Position numbers and translations under genes: made by a program. Below, in pieces: positions 22,501 through 34,150 of a DNA stretch of 57,554 nt. A model generated the notes under the pieces. It was not told the DNA's origin and did not search any database. It saw only the letters and a program-made list of their open reading frames with translations. Numbering within the stretch: position 1 is the stretch's first letter; each line of letters starts with the position of its first letter. Source of the DNA: Gonium pectorale (taxonomy: Eukaryota > Chlorophyta > Chlorophyceae > Chlamydomonadales > Volvocaceae); assembly GCA_001584585.1 (NCBI GenBank), contig LSYV01000003.1, positions 425,249 through 482,802 of the forward strand, written 5' to 3'.

Positions 22501-23294
22501 CCATCACCCCCGCGTTGCACACCAGCAGGTGCAGCGGCAGCCCCCGGTTCCGCCACGCCTCCGCGAAGGCGCGCACGCTGGCCAGGCGGCCCAGGTCCAG
22601 GGGCATGGCCTCCACGCGCGGGGGAGGAGCCGGAGGCGAAGGGCTGGAGGAGGAGGAGGAGGAGGTGGAGGACGAAGCCGGCGAGCTGCGGGCGATGGCC
22701 TGCGATGGCAGCTCAGGGACCAGGCCGGAGGAGGAGGAGGGGATTGTTGCAGGCACGTGCAGACGAATTGCATAGGTGGCTTCTCGTGCTGACCCACATC
22801 GCATCAGCGCAGGCGAGCCTGCTCCCGCACCTGCACCGCCGCCTCCGCCCGGCCCGCGTCCCTGCACGCAATCACCACATGCGCCCCGCGCCGGGCCAGC
22901 TGCTGAGCCGTCGCGAAGCCGATGCCCGCGTTGCCGCCCGTCACGATGGCCACCTGCGTACACAGCGGAGGCAGCGGTTCTGTCCGACCTGGACCGGGGC
23001 GCCAAAAGACCGAGTCCACGCTGACTGGGCCCCCTGACCCCCTCGCATGCAGAATGTTGCAGCTCCACCAATCTAACAAAGCTCGGCGGCCCGAGCAAGC
23101 ACCTTGCCACTCAAGTCCTCCGAGAAGGTCGCCCGAGGCTTGATCGACAGGCGCTCCGCCAGGTTGTCGTAGATGTTGACGAAGCTCTCCACGGTGCCAT
23201 CCAGCGCCGTGTGCATCAGCCGCAGCAAGGGCGGCGTCGCGCTCAGGCTGCCGCCCGTAGTGCGGGGAATGGTCGTGGCGCTGGCCGCATCCAT
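19534..23294 (-). CDS. Short-chain dehydrogenase/reductase, copy 2 (inverted paralog)
   Basis: Complement of 19534-19620, 20382-20507, 20657-20816, 21336-21416, 21722-22056, 22451-22699, 22831-22953, 23103-23294; 450 residues. Start MDAASATTIPR, cofactor motif VAIVTGGNAGIG, LLVCNAGVM, VNFLSHWLLANLLL, VVMVTSLTHRAG, YGLSK (YxxxK) and VAVHPGLVSTD, with C-terminus SPHPSLA. Five exons have exactly the lengths of copy 1 (123, 81, 160, 126, 87 nt) and all shared junction phases agree. Exon 1, and the Ala/Gly insertion before VVMVTS, differ strongly from copy 1, whereas exons 22831-22953 and 22451-22699 and the intron between are nearly identical to it. Here the first-exon donor is an ordinary GT. 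The substrate is unknown. The last intron (19621-20381) contains a 63-bp minisatellite and an assembly gap. Confidence 0.9.
19630..20090. repeat. 63-bp minisatellite in the last intron of dehydrogenase 2
   Basis: At least six visible copies of a 63-bp G-rich unit beginning GTCGGACATGCGCCCGGGCA, four left and two right of the gap, with a degenerate segment at 19863-19920. The unit is a multiple of three, so it creates long false reading frames on both strands. Confidence 0.95.
19843..19862. other. Assembly gap (20 N)
   Basis: Run of N inside the minisatellite. The true copy number is probably not resolved by the assembly. Confidence 1.
22339..22374. repeat. ACCAC pentanucleotide microsatellite
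   Basis: About seven ACCAC-type units, one altered, within the third intron of dehydrogenase 2. Confidence 0.9.
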
Positions 23295-24213
23295 GGCGGA
23301 AAACGGGGAGATGACTACGTGAAGCAATCACCGGCACGTTACAAGGGCCATACTTGACACCGACGGGTGGATTTCGGTGGATCACAATTGCTGATTTCGC
23401 GCGCCCGGCCCTCATACGTGCGGCAGCTAGCATTTGATAGCAGGCAAGGGGATGGATAGGGTAGAAAGGCATGGCTATGTGTAGGTCAAGGTCGCGCAAG
23501 CGGCTTGCAGAGAGGTCGCGACCCACGGACCGCTCCCGGCAGTAGCTGCCAAAGTTGCAGTCGAGCACAAGGCGACTTGAACATTGAAGAAATGACAGCG
23601 ACTTGCAAGCATGGTCCGTCCTTGCATTCGCCCAGATTACTTCTACTGTTAAACAGCCATTAGCACCCACGACGCACCCTAAAAATGGGTTGAAGGTGAT
23701 GGCCCAACTTGCGGGCTCGCATACCGGTTGTGCCCAAAAGGCTGCCAGGGCTGCCCTCCGCCGGGCCGGGCCGGGCCGGGCGCTACACGCAAGGGCAACC
23801 AGCTTCATGATCAAATGACACCTGGGTGCAGCAAAAGAGGTCTGTGCTTTCGACGCGCGGCTCCGTGCCAATGAATCGTCTCCGCAATGTGCAACAGTCA
23901 ACTATCCGTATGCGCCCGACCTGACCAACCCGGAAACCGCATTCACGTGCAGTCCCAAGACGTCCACCCGCAACTGGTCACACCCGCGTGTCGTCGAACA
24001 AACGTACCATGTGCTTATCAGGAGTCCGATTGATAAGCACGGCAATCTACTGCTCCATGCTCCTTAGCCCTCAGCACACACGGACAATGCTAAATGACGT
24101 CAGTGGGTCACGCACAGACATACCGGTACCTGCAATGCAGCATATGCAAACTCTACCTCCACCTCCCAGCACACGCGCGCCAGCCTTCCGCCCGTATGTC
24201 GTGCAGTCAACCA
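23295..24213 (-). other. Spacer between PHS1 3' end and dehydrogenase 2 start
   Basis: Both neighbours are minus-strand, so this holds the PHS1 3' UTR and the dehydrogenase promoter. The only TGTAA (minus) noticed is at 23339-23343, 45 nt upstream of the dehydrogenase ATG. No gene is supported here. A GGGCC-rich run lies near 23760-23780. Confidence 0.4.
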
Positions 24214-27200
24214 TTAGCTTCCGAAAGCCGTGGCAGCTGGGGGGGCACCCAAGCCCGCAGCCGTGGGCGCAGTCGCAACTGCTTGCTCCGCTGCCGGCGG
24301 TGCCGGCGGTGCGGGCGCGGGCGGCGGGTGTGCTCGCTTCATGTGCACGGCGAGGCTGGCCGATGAGATGCCCACCGCGGCGCCGCACACCGGGCACATG
24401 ACGGGTTCCGGCTTGGCCTTCTTGACGGGCGGGATGTAAGAGTTGTCGCCGAACAGCTCCCGCTCGAACGCCAGCAGGCGAGCCATGAAGCCCGCGTTGG
24501 GGCAGGCCACGGGCCGGCTCTGCCTGCCAGGGAAAAGGGGGAGGACGAGGAGGAATGTCCATTTCACTGTGGAGTTAGTCAGACACCCCCCCCAAACCGC
24601 AGTGCACATGCAGCCCTAGGGCACGTGAAGCCCATGAGCCCCTGCGTTCCGCGTGCAGTTGCCAGTACACGTTTCCCTAAGAGACAGCGACCTAGCTATT
24701 CCCTGGATCGCGACCTCCCGCCCTGACCCACTTGACGTGGTCGTACGCCGCCTTGAGCCGCCAGCCCTTGACCTTCATGAGGTACGCCAGCAGCAGCGTC
24801 ACGGAGCGGCTCTTGCCCTCGGAGCAGTGCACCAGCACGCTGCCGCCAGACGCGTGGGCCGCCTGGTGAGGGGGTGGTGGGGCGCAGCGGGGTTGGGCGG
24901 TTAGGAGGAACCAACCTGCGGAGGGAGTGGACTGCAGGACACTGCGCACGGCATGGGCTGTGTGGATCCACAGCCATGCGTGCGATCATGCCCTGCCGGA
25001 GGGCGGGACTCGGCCCGCATGACGTGCGCAGCACCAAGGCCGGGCCCCCTTTGCCCACCTCGATGAACCCCGACACGTCTGCGAAGTGCCTGGAGATGTC
25101 CTCGTCGTCCACGTCCCGCAGGGGGACGCGCACAGCCTCGAAGCCAGTGGACGGCGGCGGCAGCAGCAGCTCCTGCCAGAGCGCGAAGCAAACGTGGGCA
25201 GCATGAGGGGGAGCTAGCAAACGGGTGTCGGGTGTCGCGCTGTCCGTCATTCGCATGCGCAGACACGCAAGGTGCCGGGGCATGGCTGGGGACTACGGCA
25301 GCGTGCAGCCTGCACGGTCAAGGGGCTGCAGCACCAAGGCCCAAGGGTTGCAACAGCGCTGGTATGTACCCTGACAACGGGCCTTTGCCCGGTTCCTCTC
25401 CGCTCCATTTGCGCTCCGCCTCCGCCCGCCCCGCCCCGCCCCGGCTCACCTCTGTGGCGTTGACGATGTGGGTGATGCCCAGGTGGCGCAGGATGTGGTG
25501 CGAGTCGGCGCACACCGCCCCGCCCACGAACAGCCCCCGCGGCGGCTGCAAGACGCAGCTGGGCTTCTGCGCCGCAGCGGCCTCCTGCAGCACCTGCAGC
25601 CGCCGCAGCATGTGCTCCAGGCGGATCTGGCGGCGCCGAGGGGTCGCGGCAGAAGTCGGGGCGGCAACTGGGGCGGCGCTTGCACACCGCATGCCTTGAA
25701 AGATGCTTTCCGGTTGCATCGCGCACGCGTGCGGCGCAGATATGGTCAGGCAGCAGGCGACCAGGGCAAGGACCGTCAACACGTGCGCAGGAAGCGCAGC
25801 CTGCGGACCGGGTGCCCGCTGTTCGGGTACGGTGCGGTGCCGAAAAGCCCAAGCGCCCCCCGGGCGCGCATACCTTGAGCTCGTAGGTGTCCACGATGGG
25901 GTGCGTTCCGTCCAGGAAGCCCGTCGTCAGCACGCGCTCCAGCTGGTGCCGGCTCTGCCACTCGCCCACGGCCGCCTTGAGCTCCTCGCCGCGGGTCCTG
26001 CCGGGTGCGCCCGGGCCGGGTGGGGTGACACCTGCCTTCAGCTCGGTACCAAGCAGCGCTACGCTTCACCATCCTCGCAAGCTAACTGCAGCTGAGGCGG
26101 GAAATCCTTAGGTACTTGAAGCACGTGCGCCCACGCGGAGGGGCTTTCGCCGACTAATGGAGCAAGCGGGCAAATTGCCAGCTGGCTACCACACAGTGCA
26201 CAGGTGGCGCACCGGCAGCCGGGTAGCGCTCCAGCGCTGCGCATCGTCTTCTGGTTTCATCCCAGGTCCCACACCTGAACACCTCCTTCCAGTGCTGCAC
26301 TCGGCTGCTGAGCAGGTCGTCCTTGCGCGCCTCGTGGTTGATGCTCTTGAGCGCCATGGTCAGGCTCAGGTCGGACTTGAGCTGCGGCGCGCGACAGTTG
26401 GCGCAGAGGTGGTGGGGGGTGGACGGGCGGGTAGGCAGCTCAAGAGACCCGGCCACGCAAGCTGACACGTCCAGAAGCGAATTGTTGCATAGAGACCTCC
26501 CATTCGGGAGGTACCGAAGTTTGCTGTACCATGTCTTTGGCCGGTGGCCTAAAAAACAGACAGGTTCCGACACTCTCCTTACGGTACTGCCCCCTCGTGG
26601 TCCCCTATGTGCCTACCTGCTCGTAAGGTGATGCATGGTTGGGGCTCGCTCTCAGTATGACGGACCGGGCCCCAGGCGTCCCACGGCTCGGCCCATTAGC
26701 CCCGCGCGGCGCCGCATTGCCGCTGCCGCTGGCCGCATGGCCGGCGGACCCGTGGGTCCCTGCGTCGCCGCCGTGCGGCCGCCTCGCCTGCAAGCGGCTG
26801 GCGGTGGAGCTCACGGACGCTGTGCTGGGCGGCGGGCTCGTCGAGGCGGCGGGTGTCGCCCGATGAGAGGAGCTCACGGGCGTGTGCGGCGTTGCCTCCG
26901 CCGGCGTCGCCATCCCCGCCGACGTCGTCGCCCCTGAGTGGGCTGCTGCGTGCGCCGGCGTCATGATCGCTGCAGCCACGTCGTCACGCGGCGAGTGGGG
27001 CGGCGCGCCGAGAGCAGGCGAGAGCCCCCGCGGGGAGAAGGCTGTATGCTGGTCGGTGGCGTGGAAGGAGAAGGGGGAGGTGGAGCCCGACCGGCCGCGC
27101 CCCGGCTCCCCGGCCCCTTGAGGGCGCCGGGAGTCGGGGTCGGGCAGCTGCAGTTGTCCAGGCGTCCGCCGCCCGCTCCCGGGGGAGGAAGCGGATGGGG

Positions 27201-30200
27201 GCTCAGAGCCCACGGCGCCCAGCGGCGCCTCAGTGTTGCTGCCGGAGGAGGCTGGCGTCTGTGGCACTGGGGAGAGCGCCGCTGGGTGCAGTGTGAGCGA
27301 CAGCTCCACCAATCCCAGTGGCAGCGCCGGCGGCATGGTGCCGGCCCCCGGCGGTGGAGTGCTGCTAGCTGCAGCCGCCATAGCCGCAGCGGGCCCGTGG
27401 CCGGGCGTGCCCGGCGTGTGCGGCGCCGGTCGGCTCCCCGTGTGACAGGAGGCGGCGGCGGCGGATGCCATGGAGGGGGCATGGGCCGGGTGGCTGCACG
27501 GCGTCGTGGAGGCGGCGGCCGCGGCGCCGGCGCGGGCCGCGCTGCTGGAGCCGGAGCGAGGTAGGGGCGGCTTGGCGTGGCTGTAGCTGCCGGCGGAGAG
27601 CCCAACTGCGTGGCCACGCGGCTTGGGCTGCAGGGCGATGGGAACGGGGACGGCCGGCGCGGGGGCGCTGCGCGCGGACGTAACCGCCACAGTGTTCGCA
27701 CCGGCGACGACTGGCGATGGGGTTTGGTGCGGGGCCGCGTGGTTGTCGTGCGGAGGGCTCTCGCCGGAGAATGGGGACTCCAACGGGTGTAGGATCGGGG
27801 GAGACCGCGCTGCATCAGCCGCGCCGTCGCCACCGTGACCGCTGCCGCCGTGGCCTTGCTGAGGGGACGACGGCTGGCACCCGTACGGTCGCGGCGATGA
27901 GGGGACGGTGGGGATCATGGCGCCCTGCCCGCCAGCGGGGGTCCCCAGCGAGGGGCCCCGCGGCCCGAGCGGCTCCAGCACCAGCGGCGAGCGGAACTTG
28001 GGTGTGGCGGGGCTCAGGTTCTTGCGCGGCGAGCCCGGCTGGCGCAGCCCGATGCGGGGCGAGCGCAGCAGGCCAAAGCTGCGGTTCATGCGCATGCCAG
28101 AAGGAGACTGAGCCGCCAGGGCCGCAGCCGCGGCGGCGGCCCCGACGCCAGCGCTAGCGCCGTCGACGGAGGGTGGGTTAGTGCGGATCCGCAGCGCCGG
28201 GTTCATGCGAGAGGGCGAGTTGCCCACCGACCGGCCGCCGCGGCTCGGTCGCAGGACGCCCCCGGCGGGCGGCGGTGGCGGTGGCGGCGGTGGCGCGGCA
28301 CCGGGGTGCCGCTTCGTTTGCGGCGGCGTCCAGTGAACTCCCACGTCTGAAGCGCGCCTCGCCAGGGGCAGCGCCTCAGGGGCGTCAGCCGCCGCCGCCG
28401 CGCCGCCGCCGGCACCGGCGCCAGCGCTGCCGATATCACCGTCTCCTGCCGGGGACGAGGCGCGCCGCATGGGCGGCAGGCACGGGCTGATGGCGCCCGA
28501 TCTGCAGCCGCCGCCGCGGCCGCCGACTGCGGGTCGCCGCGCGTCCGGAGCACAGGCGGCCGGCGGTGTGGACAGAGGGCTGGGGGAATGAGCCGCGTTG
28601 GCGGCGGGCCTTGAACCTGGAGTGACCGCCGCCGCCGCTGCGCTCGAGCCGCAGCTGCCGTTACTGTTGCCCGAGCCGGAGTGCGAGTGCGAGGCGGAGT
28701 GCGAGGAGGGGGTGCGGCTGATGCCGCCCGAGGACGGCGACCGGCGGCGCCTCAAGGCCATCGCGCTCAACCCGGCGCCGCCCGACAGTTTGGCGGGCGC
28801 TGGCATGTAGACGCTGTAGGGGCTGTAGGCTAGGCGGTTGGGGACCGAGGCGGCGCTGACGCCGGGGACGCGGCGCCGGAGGCACTGCTGCAGCGGGTCG
28901 GGGTTCCCGCCATCGACCTCAGCGCCCCGCAGCTCCTCCGACCGCTGTCGTTGCACCGCCCCGCCGCGCCGGCCCGCATTCGGCCGCACGGCCTCGCGAG
29001 CGCTGCTGCCGGCGGCGGAGCCCTCGCCACCCCCGGCAGCGGCGGTGACGCTGTGATTGCTCCCTTGGGGCTGAGGGGTTGCGTCGGTTGTATGCGCGCC
29101 GCCGGCGGTCGCAGCTGCCGCTGCAGCAGCTGCAGCCTGCCCGTAGCCGAGGCTATTGCGCCGGCGTGCAACGGAGGAGGGCGTCAGCTGCAGGCCGTCC
29201 GGCGACGCGCCCGCGCCGCCGACAGAGGGGTTGCGGGCGCTGCGGCCCGGGCCGCGGTTGGCGCTGCCGGCGAGGTACGGGGACGGCCGCGCCGGCCGGG
29301 CCGGGCTCACTGTGGGGAAGGAAGCGAGGTTCCCCAGGGGACATCAAAGGCCAGGGGACATCAAAGGCCAGTCGCAAAAATGTACTGCTACTGCAAACTG
29401 TACGCCCGACGTCCGGGAGGCGTGGATAGCAGGGTGCGTTATCTTCTTGATCCTGGCCGCCCGACCACGTAGCTGGCCCAGGCCCCAAGACCCATGCGCC
29501 CGCCCCAGCATCCCCATGTACCGCGCGCGTACCTCCTGTGCTGTTGCCGCCCGCAGCGGAGGCCCCGCCCGCCCTCATCAGCGGCGTGCGGCTGCGCCCC
29601 GGCCCGGCGCCCGCGCCGCCCGCTGCGGCGCTGACGCGGATGTTGAGCCCGGAGTAGTGCGCCACCACGCGGCCGCCGCTGGAGGGCCCGGGGCTGGGGC
29701 CCGAGACCGCCACGGCGGGTGTGGGGATGGGCAGCTCCGGGCGCAGCGCCTTGATGTCCGAAATGAACTCCATGCTCCAGTCGTGCATCTTGCTGTGCAT
29801 CATCTCCAGCAGGCCCTGGAAGGGCGGCCAGGGCAGGGCAAGGAGCGAGGGAGGGTGCAGCTTAATGGCCCAGCATGGCGGCTCGGCGGTCCGCCGCGCG
29901 GGCGTACGGAACTGGAGGGTCTGCCTGCGGGAGGGGCTGGGGCAGTGCCCACGCTAGCCAGGAGCGCAGAAAGGCGTTGACCCCTGAAAGCAGCTGCATG
30001 TACATGAACAAATCGTACTAGGCGGTGTGCGGCATCGCTACTCTGCTGAGCATTTTGTTACAAAACTCGCCGCCATCAGATTCCTGGACGCGGGACCGGG
30101 AATTCCTGGTGTTGCACATATGCTTGTCACCCAAACTGCGCGTCCCGCACCGGCCGTGTGTGCGGACCAGTGCAACGTAGGGGATTCCTTCGTAGGCGGT

Positions 30201-32822
30201 GGGAAGCCGCCCTCCCCGTCGGCCTGCCCCGTGTCAGCTACCTTGATTCTCTCCACGCAGCCCAGGCACTCACGGAAGCCGCGCTGAAAGGCCTCCGCGG
30301 CCGCCACCGGGCTGGCGGTCAGGGCCGCCAGCCCCGGCTTGCTATGCGCCAGAATCTGGCGGAGCAGGTCGCGGGTCACGTCCTGCGAGCACGGAGAAAA
30401 CCGCGCCATACTTGAGCGGGAGAGTCTTCCGAACCAACGGTTACAGCCCGAGTTTCCCCCACCCCAGCCTCGCAGCCCCACCGCTCCTCTGCGGACATGA
30501 CACTCCTCCTGCCTCAGTCCCAAGCACCTCAAGAGGAACACGGCATGCGTGCGTAGATGCCAGAGCCCCAGCCTGCAAGCCACGTGACTTCATGGCAGCC
30601 GGCAGCACCAGCCCCCACACCTCGGCCCCGCCGGCACCTGGTCAGTGAGCAGCAGCTGGGCGAGACGGTCCACGCCCGCGTCCTCGGCGCTCAGGCGGGC
30701 AGCGGGCGGCCGCCGCTGCACGCATGAGTCAATGGCCACGATGTGGGAGCAGTAGCGGGAGCCTGGGCGGAGGGAGGGGTCGAGCGGGGGGACCCAGATG
30801 GATAGGTGTCGACGTCTTTGGACGCAAACATGACGCACACAGGGGCACACGAAAGGCAGGCAAAACTCAGAGGCAAAACTCGCAATCCGCCGCACATGGC
30901 CCCGCTAACAATGACCACACGACTCCTCAACGCGTGCGCGCGTCGTGGGCCTGCGGCGGCAAGGACCAACGAAGAGCATCCATGGGGCATTATGCTGCGG
31001 CAACGATTTGCGTGCGCGGCGCGCCGCCGGCCCCGGTCGCACCTCTCCGCCCGTATAGCACATTGTTCGGGTTGCCGCGCCACCCGAGGTCGCTGCAGGG
31101 CAGCCGGTCCGCATTCCCCAGCACGGTGTCCAGCAGGAAGAGCCGCCCCAGCTCCTCAAACGTGTTCAGCACGGTGCTGGTGCCCGGGCCGGGGCCAGGC
31201 GACTGAGGGCCGGCCCTTAGTCTGAATGCCATGGCCAGGCGACTAAGGGAGATAAAGCGGCAAGAGACCATCCCACTCCCGTACCTCAGCGAGCGCCACA
31301 CACCTCCGCAATCCGCACCCAAGATTCAAGTTGTGCCACACGAGTAGTGAAGGTACAAGCCTCCCAGCCTGCTTGCTTGAACGTGATCCCCGGCCTGGCA
31401 CAGTCCCAACGCTCACCCTGAAGGCCTCCTCGCACTCCAGCAGCGGAAAGCCGGGACAGTACTCCATCAGCAGGACCACAGGCAGCGACGAGAGCTCGCC
31501 CGCCAGCTCCCCGGCGCTGCTGCTGCTGCCCAGGCGGGTGCACGCCTCCAACAGCGCGCGCCACTCCTCGGAGCTGGCGCCAGCCTGTGGTGTCAGCAGC
31601 GATTGGCACATAGAGGATGAAGACAGCAGACGCGCAGCAGGGGACAGACGAGGGTGCGGAGTTGGGATTCAGGGAGCAAACAGCGGGCGTCTGGACGCGT
31701 TGGCGACCGGGACCCGCTAAACCTACGCAGCTCTGGTACTGTCGCTGGTACGGCGAGACAGTGATGATCTCAAAACCCTGCTGGGCCCACCTGTCGCACG
31801 ATACGGCAGTCCGGCGCGCAGATGTCCAGGTGCCGGGTCAGTTCGTTGGCGAATCTGTCGGTGAACGGGTCGCGGACAGGGAATCCAGTGAGGCGGATCG
31901 CAGACGGAGCAATCGTAACTAGCCCAACGGATGATCGTACGGGCGCTGTGACACGTGTTTTTCCAGGGCCTGCAAGCGCGCGCTGAGCACAGCTTGCTGT
32001 GGCTTTCCGTGCCCTAGTCGCGCCCACGCGACCTACTGTTCTGCCTGCATCAGGAGGCGGCTAGGTCCGAACTTGAGCACCGCCAGCCCTTCCGGCTCGC
32101 CGGGGTGGGCGGGGGCGAAGAAGCAGAAAAAGACGCGTCCGCCGCTGTTCACGTCAATCTGTGGGGCCGGAGAGGCAAGCCACTCCTGAGAGGTTATGTG
32201 TTACGCTCATTTGGGAACTAGGCGACAGGGCCTGGCCCTGGCGCCTGCCCCTGTCCGCGGCAGCGGGGCAATGTGCCGCACTGCTTTCTATGACCTGATA
32301 CGAAGTGATGCTCCTCTGCGGCCTCTTCCTCCTGGGGCCCCGTGCCACGCTAGGCCACAACCCACCTGCGCCGCTCCGCCATGGCTGCCGCTGGGCCCCC
32401 CCTCCTTTAGCGCCTCGGTAGAAATAACCGCGCGCAGCGCGCCCCAATTCACACGCCTCTCATCTGCACGCATTTCGGGATGACGCGAGGAAAGGGGCGT
32501 CGAGTTCGATCCATCACGTGCCCCACGGACGTGCGTTCTGCCAGTGTCCCTAGGGACCCGCGTCCCCTTCTTCGTTGCCCCTAGGGGTCTTACCGATGAG
32601 CAAGGGCGTCCCCGCCGTAAGTCGCTCCTTAAAGGAAGTCCCCCGGATTTGGGAGAGTGTCGCGGAGCGGAGCGTGGGTGGCTCTCCGTGACTCTCAGTA
32701 ACTGTTATGTCCGGCAGAGACTCCTCTAGCAGAGCAGCAAGCTCGCGAGCCTCACTAATAGTAATTCCCAGCGCCTTTAGTGGTAGGCGCCATAACTTTC
32801 CTAGCGTATCGCCAGCGCTCAT
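24214..32822 (-). CDS. PHS1: PHS1-type protein: actin-fragmin-kinase-like domain plus dual-specificity phosphatase
   Basis: Sixteen exons, complement of 24214-24523, 24732-24862, 25059-25172, 25450-25626, 25874-25997, 26275-26381, 26617-29309, 29533-29815, 30242-30382, 30638-30762, 31043-31202, 31417-31584, 31791-31854, 32037-32158, 32366-32463, 32594-32822; 1681 residues, every phase closing. Kinase-like part: VNSGGRVFFCFF, AVLKF (Lys about 138), LLMEYCPGFPLLE, LGNADRLPC, GWRGNPNNVL, IVAIDS (about 289-293), RRPPA. Then an 897-codon low-complexity exon, a helical segment (SINHEARKDDLLSSRVQHWK), YELKIRLEHMLRRL, phosphatase core GLFVGG, LGITHIVNATE and active site HCSEGKSRS (Cys about 1548), and a C2H2-type finger (CPVC...HMKRAH, about 1622-1644). 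Arabidopsis PHS1 phosphorylates alpha-tubulin under osmotic stress, restrained by its phosphatase domain. The same order and motifs imply the same class here. The linker makes it much longer than the plant protein. Confidence 0.92.
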
Positions 32823-33256
32823 GGTTGCAACAGGCTTCTACGAGCCGCAGCAGAGAGAGGCCAGACGCCTACAATTGTTTCCTACATTTGTAGCCGCTTG
32901 CACATGCGCATTACGGCCGAGAACCGCAGCGAACTTTGAAATGTTTATGTTGCCCCCCGCTTGTGGATCCTTTGTATTGGACTTCCGGTAATAGGCATAA
33001 TTGTATTGCGAGTGGTGCGCAAAGTGCGATTACGTTGCAAGCGTGCCGCACGGTTACGTACAAAACCCGTTCCCACGAAAAGCGACAGCTGTTACCCGCT
33101 ATCAGCATCACAGCTTTCCAGCGCCGATGCCAGTCGGGAGTGTGCTGCACTTTGCCTATACGGTGCACCCTGTGCCTTCTGCGTGTCGCGGGTACAGTGG
33201 CCCCGTGAGTGGCCCTAAAGGACCCAAAGGGAGCTGATGCCCATGCATCCGCTACA
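32823..33256 (-). promoter_or_regulatory. Upstream region of PHS1
   Basis: Sequence 5' of the PHS1 ATG, visibly less GC-rich than the gene. It should contain the promoter and 5' UTR. No specific element is recognisable. Confidence 0.35.
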
Positions 33257-33356
33257 GTACACATACACGCTCCGCCCTTCATGATCTAAATCCCCGGTAC
33301 GGTCTCACGGGGCTACGCCCTTTTCCAAGCTTCAAGGAAGCTTTTCCCCTACTTGT
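33257..33356 (+). repeat. 100-bp dispersed repeat, copy A
   Basis: About 90% identical by eye to 47992-48091 in the same orientation, both 100 bp and ending CCCCTACTTGT. The 3' part contains a perfect hairpin AAGCTTC-AAG-GAAGCTT. Flanks are unrelated. It could be a terminal piece of a transposon family. Confidence 0.85.
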
Positions 33357-33875
33357 TTCCGGCGCAGTTGGTGTTGTTTGGGTGGGACATCTTTCCAATC
33401 CTGACCAGCCAATGGACGCGTTGACCATCGCCAAATGCTAACGAACGGCTATGGAATTCTACACACATATAAGGAATGCTATTATTAGGAGACTGCACGG
33501 AATGGTTATGCGTGGGGTGGAGTTTGGTCCGGACGCACGGACGGAGGGACGGACGGACGGTTTTGATTGGGGCACGCGTCCGTCAGTCCGTCTAAAGAAG
33601 GAGCGGGGGCGGCAATTATAAGCGCATGGGTAATAGACAAGAGGGAGACGTTGGCAGTTGAGGTGTCCGCTAGCGTTTTTGCGGGAGCGGCAAGCCGTGG
33701 GGTTGGGCACACGCAGTAGCCCGGCGAATACAGGCACATAGGCCATTGCTGAAGTGTCCACAGCAGGCCGCGGGCCAGGCGTGTTGGGATAAATTGACTG
33801 GTATGGTGCGAGGTGTGGCCGTGAATGAACGGGAAGCGCCGCAGAGGTAAGAACATGCACTCCCATGCAATCCAA

Positions 33876-33924
33876 GGGGGCTCCGCCCTCCCCCCAATGC
33901 CGCTTCGCGGCGGGGGCTCCGCCC
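33876..33924. repeat. Hairpin motif cluster GGGGGCTCCGCCC / GCCGCTTCGCGGC
   Basis: GGGGGCTCCGCCC at 33876-33888 and 33912-33924 flank GCCGC-TTC-GCGGC at 33899-33911. Each folds into a small GC stem with a three-base loop (TCC or TTC). Confidence 0.85.
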
Positions 33925-34060
33925 AAAAATTCATTTTCAAGTCTCAAACAATAGCCCGGAAGCAGCTGTTCCAGGGGTTCGGGCGGTTCTAGGTGGCCAT
34001 GGTCTGCTAGAGCGTTGTCTGTGCCAATACGGCGCAACGTCAGTGCATAGACAATGTGCT

Positions 34061-34150
34061 TGTCGACAGTGGATGAGCCGCAATGTGCTTTTTGCCGCTC
34101 GTGGTCGGGACTGGCTCCGGGATGGCGCGGGTTAGTGTCTCCACAGACAT
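34061..34150 (+). mobile_element. LINE 3'-tail fragment, inverted relative to the 43-47 kb LINE
   Basis: From ATGTGCTTTTTGCCGC to the gap, this strand is nearly identical to the reverse complement of 43128-43207, with the preceding GCTTGTCGAC also shared. It is cut by the assembly gap at 34151, so its other end is unknown. Confidence 0.8.

Noticed and set aside
26635..29472. Several plus-strand frames opposite the large PHS1 exon
   Set aside because: Arg/Ala/Gly-rich shadows of the minus-strand linker; no splice or start support.
33257..33356. Helitron 3' end
   Set aside because: A hairpin near the end fits, but the terminus is not CTRR and no helicase or 5' TC partner was found; kept only as a dispersed repeat.
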